NCBI RefSeq assembly: GCF_000429725.1
Contig: NZ_AUCK01000001.1
Coordinates: forward strand, 310,001-374,000
Reading direction: 5' to 3'
Length of the DNA: 64,000 nt
From: Alkalicoccus chagannorensis DSM 18086
GTDB taxonomy: Bacteria > Bacillota > Bacilli > Bacillales > Salisediminibacteriaceae
The notes below the pieces were generated by a model, which saw only the letters and a program-made list of their open reading frames with translations, made no database searches and was not told the origin of the DNA. Both the position numbers and the translations under genes were made by a program. Shown in pieces: positions 1 through 7,983 of this stretch (within the stretch, counting starts at the first letter, position 1; the number at the start of each line of letters is the position of its first letter).

Positions 1-617
1 GCATCCGAGATCGAGTAATTAAAGGAATGCCGGTGCGGAAGTCTTTTTAACGCTTCCACCGCCTCTTCCGTATTTCTGCACGATTCAAGGACAAACCTTG
101 CCAGAGTGCAGCAGATGAATCCATCCTCAGGGGAAATCCGGTTCACGAAATGATAGCCGAGCGCAAGTCCATGTTCGTTCATGCCGTCCATTCTGCCGAT
201 CATTCTCTGAGCAAAGCCGACGTGCGCTGCTCCTCGCTCAGGCTGCCAGAGCACGAATCTGCCGTCGTATGTTTTTGGATGGTAATCATAGTTTCGTGCA
301 TACAGATGCGGGGTCATAAAAGCGCTGCATCCGCTTTTCACCCAGCTTTGCTGGTACCCGCCGTACTCGTGGATCACGTCCTCAAGCTGCCACTGCAGCC
401 CATCGGAGATCCCCTCCATCTCTTCCCACAGATCAGGAATCAAGGCTTCCACCCAGGTCCGCACTTCCTTCACGTCGGTAGTATATTTGCGTATCGACTT
501 CCGCCTTCTTCCCGCATGCTTCCGGTAGAGCGGGGTACGGATCAGTGCTCTTGCTTGGTTCAGACCGAATTCGTAGGCATCATGTCTGCCATCCATCGCA
601 AAGATGTTCACTTCCAT
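1..617 (-). CDS. C45-type autoproteolytic acyltransferase/hydrolase, partial
   Basis: The reading frame opens at ATG 617 behind an AAAGG-type RBS and runs off the left edge, so only about 205 N-terminal residues are visible. It resembles the acyl-CoA:6-aminopenicillanic acid acyltransferase / linear amide hydrolase group of Ntn hydrolases. A Gly-Cys pair at residues 96-97 (GCSAF) would be the autoproteolysis site and nucleophile, and ARNYDY follows about ten residues later as in that family. Substrate cannot be told from sequence; bacterial members hydrolyse or transfer acyl groups on amides. It is divergent from the GNAT-like gene to its right. The C-terminal part lies outside the window. 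Confidence 0.7.
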   Translation of the reverse strand, partial: MEVNIFAMDGRHDAYEFGLNQARALIRTPLYRKHAGRRRKSIRKYTTDVKEVRTWVEALIPDLWEEMEGISDGLQWQLEDVIHEYGGYQQSWVKSGCSAFMTPHLYARNYDYHPKTYDGRFVLWQPERGAAHVGFAQRMIGRMDGMNEHGLALGYHFVNRISPEDGFICCTLARFVLESCRNTEEAVEALKRLPHRHSFNYSISD

Positions 618-663
618 CGCATCACGACCTTTCCTCTATCATTATAAAAGCTGGAATGATGCA

Positions 664-680
664 GTGCACCTATCGTGCAC
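664..680. promoter_or_regulatory. Duplicated GTGCAC palindrome in divergent promoter region
   Basis: Two copies of the self-complementary hexamer GTGCAC are separated by five bases. They sit between the divergent C45 and GNAT-like genes, 14 bp upstream of the -35 box at 695. The arrangement could be an operator or a short hairpin. No known regulator is recognised. Confidence 0.3.
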
Positions 681-694
681 CGGAACAGGCAGAC

Positions 695-723
695 TTGAAA
701 TCCGCGGAGGATGTCTGTACAAT
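695..723 (+). promoter_or_regulatory. SigA-type promoter of the GNAT-like gene
   Basis: TTGAAA at 695-700 and TACAAT at 718-723 are separated by exactly 17 bp, close to the vegetative consensus. The start codon at 767 lies about 35 bp below the expected transcription start. Confidence 0.6.
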
Positions 724-766
724 AACTGCTGTTGTAAAAAGAACAGCAAAGAAAGGTTGGTAGACC

Positions 767-1279
767 ATGTCCGCTTTTCTGGAGGAACCTAAAGAAGCAA
801 AGCCGAAAGATCAGTTAATTGAGGAAATGGCGTCAATGGAAATGCAGCTTATCCGGCTGCAGCAGAATATACCGAAAATAGCGGCTGACTACCGTGTGAT
901 TGCAGTCGATCAGACCAAACACCATGAACACGTCATCGTTTACGTTCATGATGACGGGGTGGTATGCAGGCTCATGATCGACAGCTGCCTGCATCCGTAT
1001 CATGGCCACTGGGACTATTCCATCCACGCCACGTGGAAGGAGTCCAGCCTTCACATCGATGATATTCGAGGGGATGCCGGATACGGGTATGGATCGGTCC
1101 TTCTTGATCATGCGAAAAAATACGTTCAGGAAAAACACGTACACGCACTCACGGGAAGCATCGTTCCTAGAGACTGGGATCATATTGAACGATTGATTCA
1201 TTTTTACGAAAAACACGGGTTTCATCTGACGCTGGACGAGCAGGCGAAAGCTGGAAATATTCGCTGGGAAGCAGCCTGA
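767..1279 (+). CDS. GNAT-like acetyltransferase-fold protein
   Basis: A 170-aa protein starting at ATG 767 behind GAAAGGTTGG. The N-terminal 35 residues are helical with a heptad-like pattern. The rest reads like a GNAT fold: strands around residues 50-95, then GDAGYGYGSVLLDHA near 103-117, matching the GxGxG/A acetyl-CoA loop and following helix, and a C-terminal HFYEKHGFHL near 145-155, the typical end of GNAT domains. This points to acyl transfer from acetyl-CoA, but the substrate is unknown. It has its own promoter and a strong downstream terminator, so it is probably monocistronic. Confidence 0.7.
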   Translation: MSAFLEEPKEAKPKDQLIEEMASMEMQLIRLQQNIPKIAADYRVIAVDQTKHHEHVIVYVHDDGVVCRLMIDSCLHPYHGHWDYSIHATWKESSLHIDDIRGDAGYGYGSVLLDHAKKYVQEKHVHALTGSIVPRDWDHIERLIHFYEKHGFHLTLDEQAKAGNIRWEAA

Positions 1280-1474
1280 ACACGCCTCAGCAAAGGCAGC
1301 TGGATTCACGTTTCTCGACGATGGATGTCCACCAAGCCGTATGCTGAAAAGTCCCGGACCCTGCTCCCTTCTCTTCCTGGAAGTCGCAGGGCTTATGCTT
1401 TCACGAAGCCGAATGTTGATATAGGTAAACGACTGTCCAGCCGTTTGTCCAAGACGTGCCCGGCCAGATCAAAA

Positions 1475-1519
1475 GGGGCTCTCCAGAAAGTCTGAAACAG
1501 ACTTTCTGGAGAGCCCCTT
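1475..1519 (+). terminator. Rho-independent terminator
   Basis: A perfect inverted repeat of about 19 bp (GGGGCTCTCCAGAAAGTCTG and its complement) with a short loop is followed by TTT. It lies about 195 bp after the GNAT-like stop codon. The bases from 1280 to 1474 hold no gene that I can support. Confidence 0.8.
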
Positions 1520-1695
1520 TATTTCTTGATTAGCATGATGACATGCTCCTTAAAGGAGGCGCCCGCTTGGCATGCTGCGCGGGGAAGAATAAAAAGCAGT
1601 CTCTCCTATGAGCCAGCGGCAGCAGACGTGTCGACCAAAGGGAGCTTCGATCTTTTATTCAAGGCTATGTTATCGTTCGTTGTTGATTTCATCCG

Positions 1696-1830
1696 CTTCA
1701 GGCGGACGCTTGCTCAGGGGCTTGTCCTCAACTATCCTTCGCGAAGCGAAGGAGGATTTTCGGACTGCGCTTATCCCTTGAGCGTCGCCGCCTATCGCTA
1801 CTTTCATCAAATAACAACATCAAGCTTTAA
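1696..1830 (+). repeat. Dispersed intergenic repeat family 1, copy A (partial)
   Basis: Shares blocks with copies at 7.7, 21.4, 32.5 and 61.7 kb: GGCGGACGCTTGCT near 1701, then GGAGGATTTTCGG near 1751, then GAGCGTCGCCGCC near 1780. Both outer ends of the element are missing, so this is a core fragment. The surrounding 1520-1930 interval has no convincing gene. Confidence 0.65.
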
Positions 1831-1932
1831 CAGCGCTTTATTCAAAAGGAATCGGTGAATGCAGTCCGCATGTCCTTCTACGATTCCTTCAGCTGCGTTC
1901 ATACAAGAAAGCGACCACAGGACGGAATTGCG

Positions 1933-2799
1933 TTATTCTGTTGTGCTCCCCTCTTTTTCCTCTTCCATATCAAACGACCTCAAATGATCATACATCCGCT
2001 GCACATAGGCGTTGGATAAATATTTTTCCGCACCGCGCAGGACTTCAGCCGCGTAGTGACCAGGAGGAGCTTTTTCTTCCGCAGGATAGCGGACGATGAA
2101 TGTCAGTGCAAGGTGCCGTCCGGAATCTGTCTCCACCACAACGGCTGCAGGCCGGTAATGCCCGTAGGGAACTCCTTCCCTCTGGAACAAATAGTCAATC
2201 CCTTCCGGAGCAACCTTATACAGGACCCCTTCCATTGCGGTTGCCGATTCACGAAGGTTGGCGCGGTGGCCGTCGCTCCGTTCAAAATCATAGCTGAGCT
2301 GCCACCCCTGCAGAACAGCCCGCTCTCCCTGATCGAAATGCGTTTCCATGCCGGCAGCACGAATCCGCTGATCGTCCATACAGGAAGCATAGGCGAAGTA
2401 TTGAATATTCCCGGTCGCCTGCAGCAGACGGTCCACCATCCAGTCCTGAAAAGCAGTTTTGTTTTTCAAAGCTGTTCTGTCTCCGTATTCATACACATAG
2501 GCCGTCACCGGACCATCATCGGTTCCAACGTCGCGCTCGGTCCGGATAAAAAGGTTCCCGGTTGAGCGCTCCGGCTTGTATCCTTCCAGCTGGTCCAGCA
2601 CGGGCAGCAGTTCATCACTCACTTCATAAATTTCACCGTAGACATAATCCTCATCATCCCGGACATAGGCCGGATAGCCGTTTCCGGTATCATAAAGAGA
2701 CCCTTTCAGGTAAGCCTTTTTATAAAGACAGACTTCCTGCTGGAGCAGCGGTGAGTTTCTTCCACCTTTTCTCAGCGTTCCATATACGAAAACTTTCAT
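1933..2799 (-). CDS. Two-domain gamma-glutamylcyclotransferase-like protein
   Basis: 288 aa from ATG 2799, chosen because AAGGAGG lies 9 bp upstream; the frame stays open further upstream without a good RBS. The N-terminal half starts MKVFVYGTLRKGG, the YGTL signature of the GGCT/AIG2 fold, and ends near residue 125. A second copy of the fold starts near 133 with QYFAYASCMDDQRI, the FAYGSNM-like opening of the longer GGCT-type enzymes. Such enzymes release 5-oxoproline from gamma-glutamyl compounds, but the actual substrate is open. Bacterial relatives are often single-domain, so the tandem arrangement is notable. The C-terminus is highly charged. Confidence 0.75.
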   Translation of the reverse strand: MKVFVYGTLRKGGRNSPLLQQEVCLYKKAYLKGSLYDTGNGYPAYVRDDEDYVYGEIYEVSDELLPVLDQLEGYKPERSTGNLFIRTERDVGTDDGPVTAYVYEYGDRTALKNKTAFQDWMVDRLLQATGNIQYFAYASCMDDQRIRAAGMETHFDQGERAVLQGWQLSYDFERSDGHRANLRESATAMEGVLYKVAPEGIDYLFQREGVPYGHYRPAAVVVETDSGRHLALTFIVRYPAEEKAPPGHYAAEVLRGAEKYLSNAYVQRMYDHLRSFDMEEEKEGSTTE

Positions 2800-2957
2800 G
2801 GTGTCCGGCCTCCTTCCTTCTATAACAAAAGCAGCCCTCCGCATAGAGTGCCCGGCATTTCACGGGGAACCTTCTGGTGAGCTCAGCGTGGCGCGGGCTG
2901 CGGTCTTGATCTGCCGCTGCGCCTGCTGTTCATGCATCCATGCAGATGCGCAGCAGG

Positions 2958-3869
2958 TTACGCCCGGGACAGAAGCTTAATACGGGCTTCTGAAAGCTCA
3001 CGGCGCGTCTGCTCCAGTGTCTGCATGTATTCTTTTATTTCGTTGACCGTGTCACTTACATGCTCCTGGAGTCTGGTCAATTTGTCTACACTCTGCTGCA
3101 GATTCCGCTCAAAAATCCATTCGCTCATTATCTCATCAAAGAGCGATTCCGATTTTATTTTGGAATCGGAGGAGAAATCCGGACATGCCGGATGCAGCGA
3201 AATATCTGCGAGTTCATTTTCAAACTGCCGGATCAGTCTTTCCAGCCTGTGCAGCCGCTCCTTTGTATCATCTGCATTCGTCTCTCGCAGATAGGCGACA
3301 AGCGGATGCTTATCCGGAAGATTCATGGCAGTATCAGCAGCTCTGCTGATGGACTTCAGCACATCCTCTGTGGCATAGTAGGCATCTTCCCCTGCTTCTG
3401 CGGCTTCCGCTGCCTCCTGCTGCAGACCGAGGGCGTGAATTTCTTTCCCGGCCGCCTCATAGAGCGCTTCAGACCAGACTGTTTCTGCATCCTGGATCAG
3501 AGCGTTCTTCATTTCCAGCATCTCATCATAGTCTCCGAGATTTTCTTGAATTCTGCTCTTATGATGCGCATACATGCTGTACTCGTGTTTGACTTCCTCC
3601 GTGGACCGCAGCACTTCCTGGGACTGCAGAAGCCGAAGGACAACAGCAGCGTCAGCCGGTGCGTCGGCCTGATCCAGCATTTCCATGGCAGAAAGCGTCT
3701 TTAAATTGATCGTCTGTAAGAGCTGCGGATCAAGACTGCCGAGCAGCTTGCGGCTGTGTTCTTCCTTCTCATTCAGAAGAGAAGTGAGTCTTTCCTCCTG
3801 TCTCGTCCACTTTTGAAAAAGACGGCGCTCTTCCAGTGTTTTTGACATCACTTCATTTAAACTTTTCAT
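2958..3869 (-). CDS. Coiled-coil protein of unknown function
   Basis: 303 aa from ATG 3869, with AGGAGG 6-7 bp upstream. I do not recognise a family. The sequence is almost entirely helical, rich in Glu, Lys, Gln and Leu with long heptad stretches (roughly residues 10-60, 95-160 and 195-300). It has no signal peptide or membrane segment, so it is probably a cytoplasmic structural or scaffold-type protein. It precedes the cyclotransferase gene on the same strand with a gap of about 160 bp. Strong RBS and consistent codon use argue that it is real. Confidence 0.65.
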   Translation of the reverse strand: MKSLNEVMSKTLEERRLFQKWTRQEERLTSLLNEKEEHSRKLLGSLDPQLLQTINLKTLSAMEMLDQADAPADAAVVLRLLQSQEVLRSTEEVKHEYSMYAHHKSRIQENLGDYDEMLEMKNALIQDAETVWSEALYEAAGKEIHALGLQQEAAEAAEAGEDAYYATEDVLKSISRAADTAMNLPDKHPLVAYLRETNADDTKERLHRLERLIRQFENELADISLHPACPDFSSDSKIKSESLFDEIMSEWIFERNLQQSVDKLTRLQEHVSDTVNEIKEYMQTLEQTRRELSEARIKLLSRA

Positions 3870-3981
3870 GCCTGTCCTCCTGAAACCGGTTCTTTATTTA
3901 ACTGATCGTATACTTCTATTGTAACCGATGTATCGAGCACAGACCAAAAATCGGCCTTGATCATCCGTGGCAGAGGCAGTT

Positions 3982-4590
3982 CTAATTGGCTGATGCGGAA
4001 TTTTTGGTGAGGGATCTGCCCTTCATCCCGGCATGTACGAGGATGGCTGCGGAAATGAGGTGTTTAACCAGCTGCTGCATCTGTTCGGGATCCGGGTCCT
4101 CCAGAGAAATCGATGAAGCACCTTCCAGCCCCCACTTCGACAGCAGGAGATGCATGTTCTCCCGGTCTCTCGCATCCAAGTGCTCGGGCAGATCCACCGT
4201 GTCCATATACAGTTCACGCTGGTCATCCGTTACGTATCGGCACAGGTCTACGTCCATCTCAAATTCATGATCCGTTAAGTCAAGATCACTGCCGGAGCGT
4301 AGACGATCGAAACGAACGGCAACGACCGCCTGCATGCGCCCCTCTTCCACGTATGGATAACACCAGCTGATGTAGCCTTCATACGTTATTTTGTGCCGGT
4401 AGTAGATTTGAAAGCGCCGACGCTTTTTTCTCCGGCCGTTCTCTTTATATACTTCGGTACGGTCCTCGCTCAACATCGCAAACAAATGCCACGAGCAGTT
4501 CATGTCACACTGCGTCATGGATTCAATAAAATGGATCAGCGTCTGCTCAAGCGCAGCTTCGTATTCATTGTGTTCTGGTATCGGGTTCAT
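3982..4590 (-). CDS. Hypothetical protein
   Basis: 202 aa from ATG 4590; the upstream GAGAGTG is a modest RBS. I recognise no family. The protein has a basic patch (GRRKKRRRF near residue 52), a beta-rich middle section with aromatic residues, and an acidic region near 100-145. It has no membrane segment, no signal peptide and no obvious catalytic motif. It lies between the coiled-coil gene and the MFS gene, all on the minus strand, with about 70 bp to the MFS stop codon, so co-transcription is possible. Confidence 0.6.
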   Translation of the reverse strand: MNPIPEHNEYEAALEQTLIHFIESMTQCDMNCSWHLFAMLSEDRTEVYKENGRRKKRRRFQIYYRHKITYEGYISWCYPYVEEGRMQAVVAVRFDRLRSGSDLDLTDHEFEMDVDLCRYVTDDQRELYMDTVDLPEHLDARDRENMHLLLSKWGLEGASSISLEDPDPEQMQQLVKHLISAAILVHAGMKGRSLTKNSASAN

Positions 4591-4659
4591 TGTATCACTC
4601 TCGTTTCATTCTCTATGCTGACTGTTTTATCAGGCTTTTCCGTGTTTCATCCCTGTTTA

Positions 4660-5943
4660 TTATTTCCTTTTTTCTCCCTGATTAAACCTTTCTGCACTCG
4701 AAAGAGATAAGTCATCTTCAAGGGATGGAAGCATCACCCAATAAAAATAAATACCAGAAGCAGCAATCAGAACGGCCGTCCAGAGGAAGATAGAACCATA
4801 CGCCTGAGCCGCAAGCAGAAAGCCGGCTGCATAGGACCCGGCCGCTGTTCCGAGGTTTCTGCCGATCATTCGAAGCGATGCGTGCAGACTGCGCTGGCTG
4901 TCTTTGGTTGCTTCCATCGCTTTTCCTTCGATCACGTTCACAAACGTTAAGAAAGATCCGTGCCGGAAAAGGAAGAAGAGCAGAAAGACGGCTAAAGGAA
5001 GCAGGGTCGCCAGCAGAAATGTTGTAAGCACAGCCTGAATAAGCAGCACCACGCTCACTTTCCTGACCCCCCATTTATCAAGCAGCACCGGAGCGGCAAA
5101 AGCGGTCAGCGAAGCAATCACTCCAGTACCGGTCAGCAGCCAGGCGATCATCGTATCCGTCCACTCAAAACGAAAAGCAAGGATCACGTTATAATACGGA
5201 ATTAATAATCCGTGTGCCGCGCCGGCAATCAGCGAAAATCCGATGTATTTCATCGTATTCCGGCTAGGCCGCTGGGAAGCGATGCTGCTCCAGCCCCAGC
5301 CCTGCTGCTTTTCTCGTGTTTCGGCAGGAAGAAACATTCTTGAAACCGCAGTAACGGCGGTGCATGCTGCCATGACCAGCATCGTCTGCTGATACCCCGC
5401 TCCTCCTCCTTCCCCGAAGAGGGCAGGCAGATACCCGCCCGCCAGTGTGCCAAGGCCGATAAACATTGTAAAAAGTGCAAACATGAGGTTGTATGTCTGC
5501 GTCTGCTGTCTCGGGTTTCTGCAGTAATTGTACAAGAGCGGAATCTCAGTACTGACCATCATGGCCATGCCGACAGAAATCAGCAGCTGCGCACCCATAA
5601 ATGCCGCAAGGGTTGTCCCGAACGCTGCTGCTGCGTGTCCTGCCGTTATCAGCAGGAGGCCTGTGACAAGAACCGGCTTCCTTCCAATACGGTCCGCTGT
5701 CAGGCCTGCTGGAACAGCGGCCGCAGCCATCATCAGTGTACCTGCTGCAAGAATCGTCCCAATTTCAACTTCTGTCACACCATAAGCCAGCATGTGCAGG
5801 TTGAAGAGCAGCTGGAACAAGCCGAAAGCCGCTCCGAGAAAAGGTTCACTCATAAAAAAGCGCCGGACACCTGGAGGCAGCTGCCGTAATTCTCTTATGT
5901 AACTCACACTACCCCTGCTTTCTATGACGGCTTTTTTCTGCAT
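4660..5943 (-). CDS. MFS transporter
   Basis: About 427 aa with around 12 hydrophobic segments. The loop after segment 2 reads GLTADRIGRKPVLV, the major facilitator motif DRxGRKP. Both halves resemble a drug/metabolite exporter, but the substrate cannot be inferred. The start is uncertain. ATG 5943 is chosen because longer versions run into the promoter of the divergent ykpA gene. A GTG at 5907 with AGGGG just upstream is an alternative and would still keep every membrane segment. The gene is divergent from ykpA. Confidence 0.8.
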   Translation of the reverse strand: MQKKAVIESRGSVSYIRELRQLPPGVRRFFMSEPFLGAAFGLFQLLFNLHMLAYGVTEVEIGTILAAGTLMMAAAAVPAGLTADRIGRKPVLVTGLLLITAGHAAAAFGTTLAAFMGAQLLISVGMAMMVSTEIPLLYNYCRNPRQQTQTYNLMFALFTMFIGLGTLAGGYLPALFGEGGGAGYQQTMLVMAACTAVTAVSRMFLPAETREKQQGWGWSSIASQRPSRNTMKYIGFSLIAGAAHGLLIPYYNVILAFRFEWTDTMIAWLLTGTGVIASLTAFAAPVLLDKWGVRKVSVVLLIQAVLTTFLLATLLPLAVFLLFFLFRHGSFLTFVNVIEGKAMEATKDSQRSLHASLRMIGRNLGTAAGSYAAGFLLAAQAYGSIFLWTAVLIAASGIYFYWVMLPSLEDDLSLSSAERFNQGEKRK

Positions 5944-6050
5944 AGAGGCCAATTTACTCTCGTCATTCTTTCTTCTGGATGTTATACTATAGAACAGTAT
6001 GGCTAAAAACAAGGGAGAAATGCTCCCTGCTCAGGAAAAGGATGATGAAC

Positions 6051-7652
6051 ATGCTGCAAGTCCAGGACGTAAGTCTGCGATTCGGCGATAAAAAGCTTTT
6101 TGAGGACGTTAATATTAAATTCACACCGGGCAACTGCTACGGTCTCATTGGTGCCAACGGCGCTGGTAAATCGACATTTCTAAAACTGCTATCCGGAGAA
6201 CTTGAATCTCAGGACGGTCACGTATCCCTTGCTAAAGACGCCAGACTGGCTGTATTAAAGCAGGATCACTACGCCTACGAAGATGAACAGGTGCTGGAAG
6301 TCGTCATGATGGGTCATGAACGGATGTACAACGTCCGCCTTGAAAAGGATGAAATCTACATGAAGCCGGATTTCTCCGACGAAGATGGCATGCGTGCAGC
6401 GGAACTCGAATCAGAGTTTGCTGAAATGAACGGGTATGAAGCGGAGTCTGATGCGGCTGTCCTTCTTCAGGGTCTCGGTGTTGAAGATGCCAAGCACTAC
6501 ATGACGATGGCAGAGCTCACCGAAGGCGATAAAGTAAAAGTACTCCTGGCACAGGCGCTGTTCGGGAACCCGGAAGTACTGCTTCTGGACGAGCCGACAA
6601 ACGGGCTTGATATCGAAGCGATCCAGTGGCTCGAAGACTTTCTGATCCAATTTCAGAACACCGTCATTGTCGTTTCCCACGACCGTCACTTTCTGAATAA
6701 TGTCTGCACGCATATTGCTGACCTCGATTTCGGTAAAATCCAGCTTTATGTCGGCAACTATGATTTCTGGTATGAGTCCAGTCAACTGGCACTGCAGATG
6801 GCACAGGAGCGCAACAAGAAAAAGGAAGAAAAAATTGCCGATTTGAAAAACTTCATTGCGCGCTTCAGCGCGAATGCTTCCAAGTCAAAACAGGCCACTT
6901 CCAGAAAGAAACTGCTCGAAAAGATTGATCTGGAAGACATCCGACCATCATCAAGAAAATACCCATATATCGCCTTCAAACCGGAACGCGAAATCGGGAA
7001 CGATCTGCTGACTGTTGAGAACCTGTCGAAAACAATCGACGGCCGAACGTACCTGAACAACGTCAGCTTCACGTTAAAGCCGGGCGACAAAGTCGCTCTT
7101 GCCGGACCGAATGAACAGGCGAAAACGATTCTCATGCAGATTCTTATGGGTGAGATGGAACCGGACAGCGGCACGTACAAGTGGGGCATTACGACAACCC
7201 AGTCCTACTTTCCAAAGGACAACAGTGATTACTTCCAGGGAAAAGAGAACAACCTGATCGACTGGCTGCGCCAGTACTCCCCGGAGGATCAGTCTGAAAC
7301 GTTCGTCCGTGGTTTTCTCGGCAGAATGCTTTTCTCCGGAGAAGAAGCGAAGAAAAGTCCTGCCGTCCTCTCTGGTGGAGAGAAAGTACGCTGCATGCTC
7401 TCGAAGATGATGCTTTCTGGTGCCAATGTCCTCGTGATGGATGAACCGACGAATCACCTCGACCTGGAATCCATTACTGCTCTGAACAACGGATTGATGG
7501 AATTCAAAGGTTCCATGATCTTTGCTACTCACGACCATGAATTCAACCAGTCTCTTGCAAACCGGGTTATTGAGATCACAGATAACGGCGTGTTTGATAA
7601 AGAAATGAGCTTTGACGAATACGTGGAAGAGCGGTTGAAGGCGAACGTATAA
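6051..7652 (+). CDS. ykpA: ABC-F ATPase, YkpA/YbiT type
   Basis: 533 aa from ATG 6051, with GGAAAAGG upstream. Two ABC domains and no membrane segment define an ABC-F protein, a group that binds the ribosome and acts in translation or antibiotic resistance. Domain 1 has Walker A GANGAGKST (near residue 38) and Walker B VLLLDEPTNGLD. Domain 2 has signature LSGGEK and Walker B VLVMDEPTNHLD. Domain 2 has a broken Walker A (GPNEQAKT) and domain 1 a relaxed signature (ELTEGDK); as I recall, both are typical of the YkpA/YbiT subfamily, so I do not read them as decay. A basic linker with many Lys lies near residues 245-300. A possible -10 box (TATACT, 5983-5988) precedes it. Confidence 0.92.
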   Translation: MLQVQDVSLRFGDKKLFEDVNIKFTPGNCYGLIGANGAGKSTFLKLLSGELESQDGHVSLAKDARLAVLKQDHYAYEDEQVLEVVMMGHERMYNVRLEKDEIYMKPDFSDEDGMRAAELESEFAEMNGYEAESDAAVLLQGLGVEDAKHYMTMAELTEGDKVKVLLAQALFGNPEVLLLDEPTNGLDIEAIQWLEDFLIQFQNTVIVVSHDRHFLNNVCTHIADLDFGKIQLYVGNYDFWYESSQLALQMAQERNKKKEEKIADLKNFIARFSANASKSKQATSRKKLLEKIDLEDIRPSSRKYPYIAFKPEREIGNDLLTVENLSKTIDGRTYLNNVSFTLKPGDKVALAGPNEQAKTILMQILMGEMEPDSGTYKWGITTTQSYFPKDNSDYFQGKENNLIDWLRQYSPEDQSETFVRGFLGRMLFSGEEAKKSPAVLSGGEKVRCMLSKMMLSGANVLVMDEPTNHLDLESITALNNGLMEFKGSMIFATHDHEFNQSLANRVIEITDNGVFDKEMSFDEYVEERLKANV

Positions 7653-7684
7653 CAATATGCCGCACACCTGTAGACAACAACATT

Positions 7685-7726
7685 AAAAAAAGAGCCGGAC
7701 TTTCATTATAGTCCGGCTCTTTTTTG
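7685..7726 (+). terminator. Terminator of ykpA
   Basis: An AAAAAAGAGCCGGACT arm pairs with AGTCCGGCTCTTTTTT around a short loop, ending in a T run 33 bp after the ykpA stop. The flanking A and T runs mean it could also work on the minus strand. Confidence 0.85.
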
Positions 7727-7727
7727 T

Positions 7728-7850
7728 GGTTCTCATTCACATGTGGGGTTGATGTACCGAAGGACGCTCCGATACTTCTCGAATACAGAAAGGATTCTTT
7801 TTAAAGGGAAAAACCCCAAAAAGAATCCTTTTCAGGAGTGAAAGGCGTCG
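7728..7850 (-). repeat. Dispersed repeat family 1, copy C (deleted/rearranged)
   Basis: Begins on the plus strand with GGTTCTCATTCACATGT, identical to the end of copy D, and finishes with TTTTCAGGAGTGAAAGG, the internal block shared with copies B and D. The middle is replaced by a perfect 14-bp inverted repeat (7789-7802 with 7818-7831). The remaining 7851-7983 shows nothing else that I can support. Confidence 0.6.
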
Positions 7851-7983
7851 ACCGGAAACGAATGAAAAAACGTCACAGAAAAGAACTTCTCCCCTTCCAT
7901 TTATTTTAGAGCCCTTTTGTATGATCGAGAGCTCTCTCTCCGTTTGCGCGTAAAGACAGCCTCAATGGCTAGATCCCAAAACC

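Noticed and set aside
150-647. Plus-strand open frame opposite the C45-type gene
   Set aside because: It mirrors the real minus-strand gene; His/Cys-rich composition and absence of an RBS mark it as an antisense shadow.
7080-7140. Broken second Walker A motif in YkpA (GPNEQAKT)
   Set aside because: As I recall, the YkpA/YbiT subgroup of ABC-F proteins commonly has a degenerate P-loop in domain 2, so this is a family trait and not decay.
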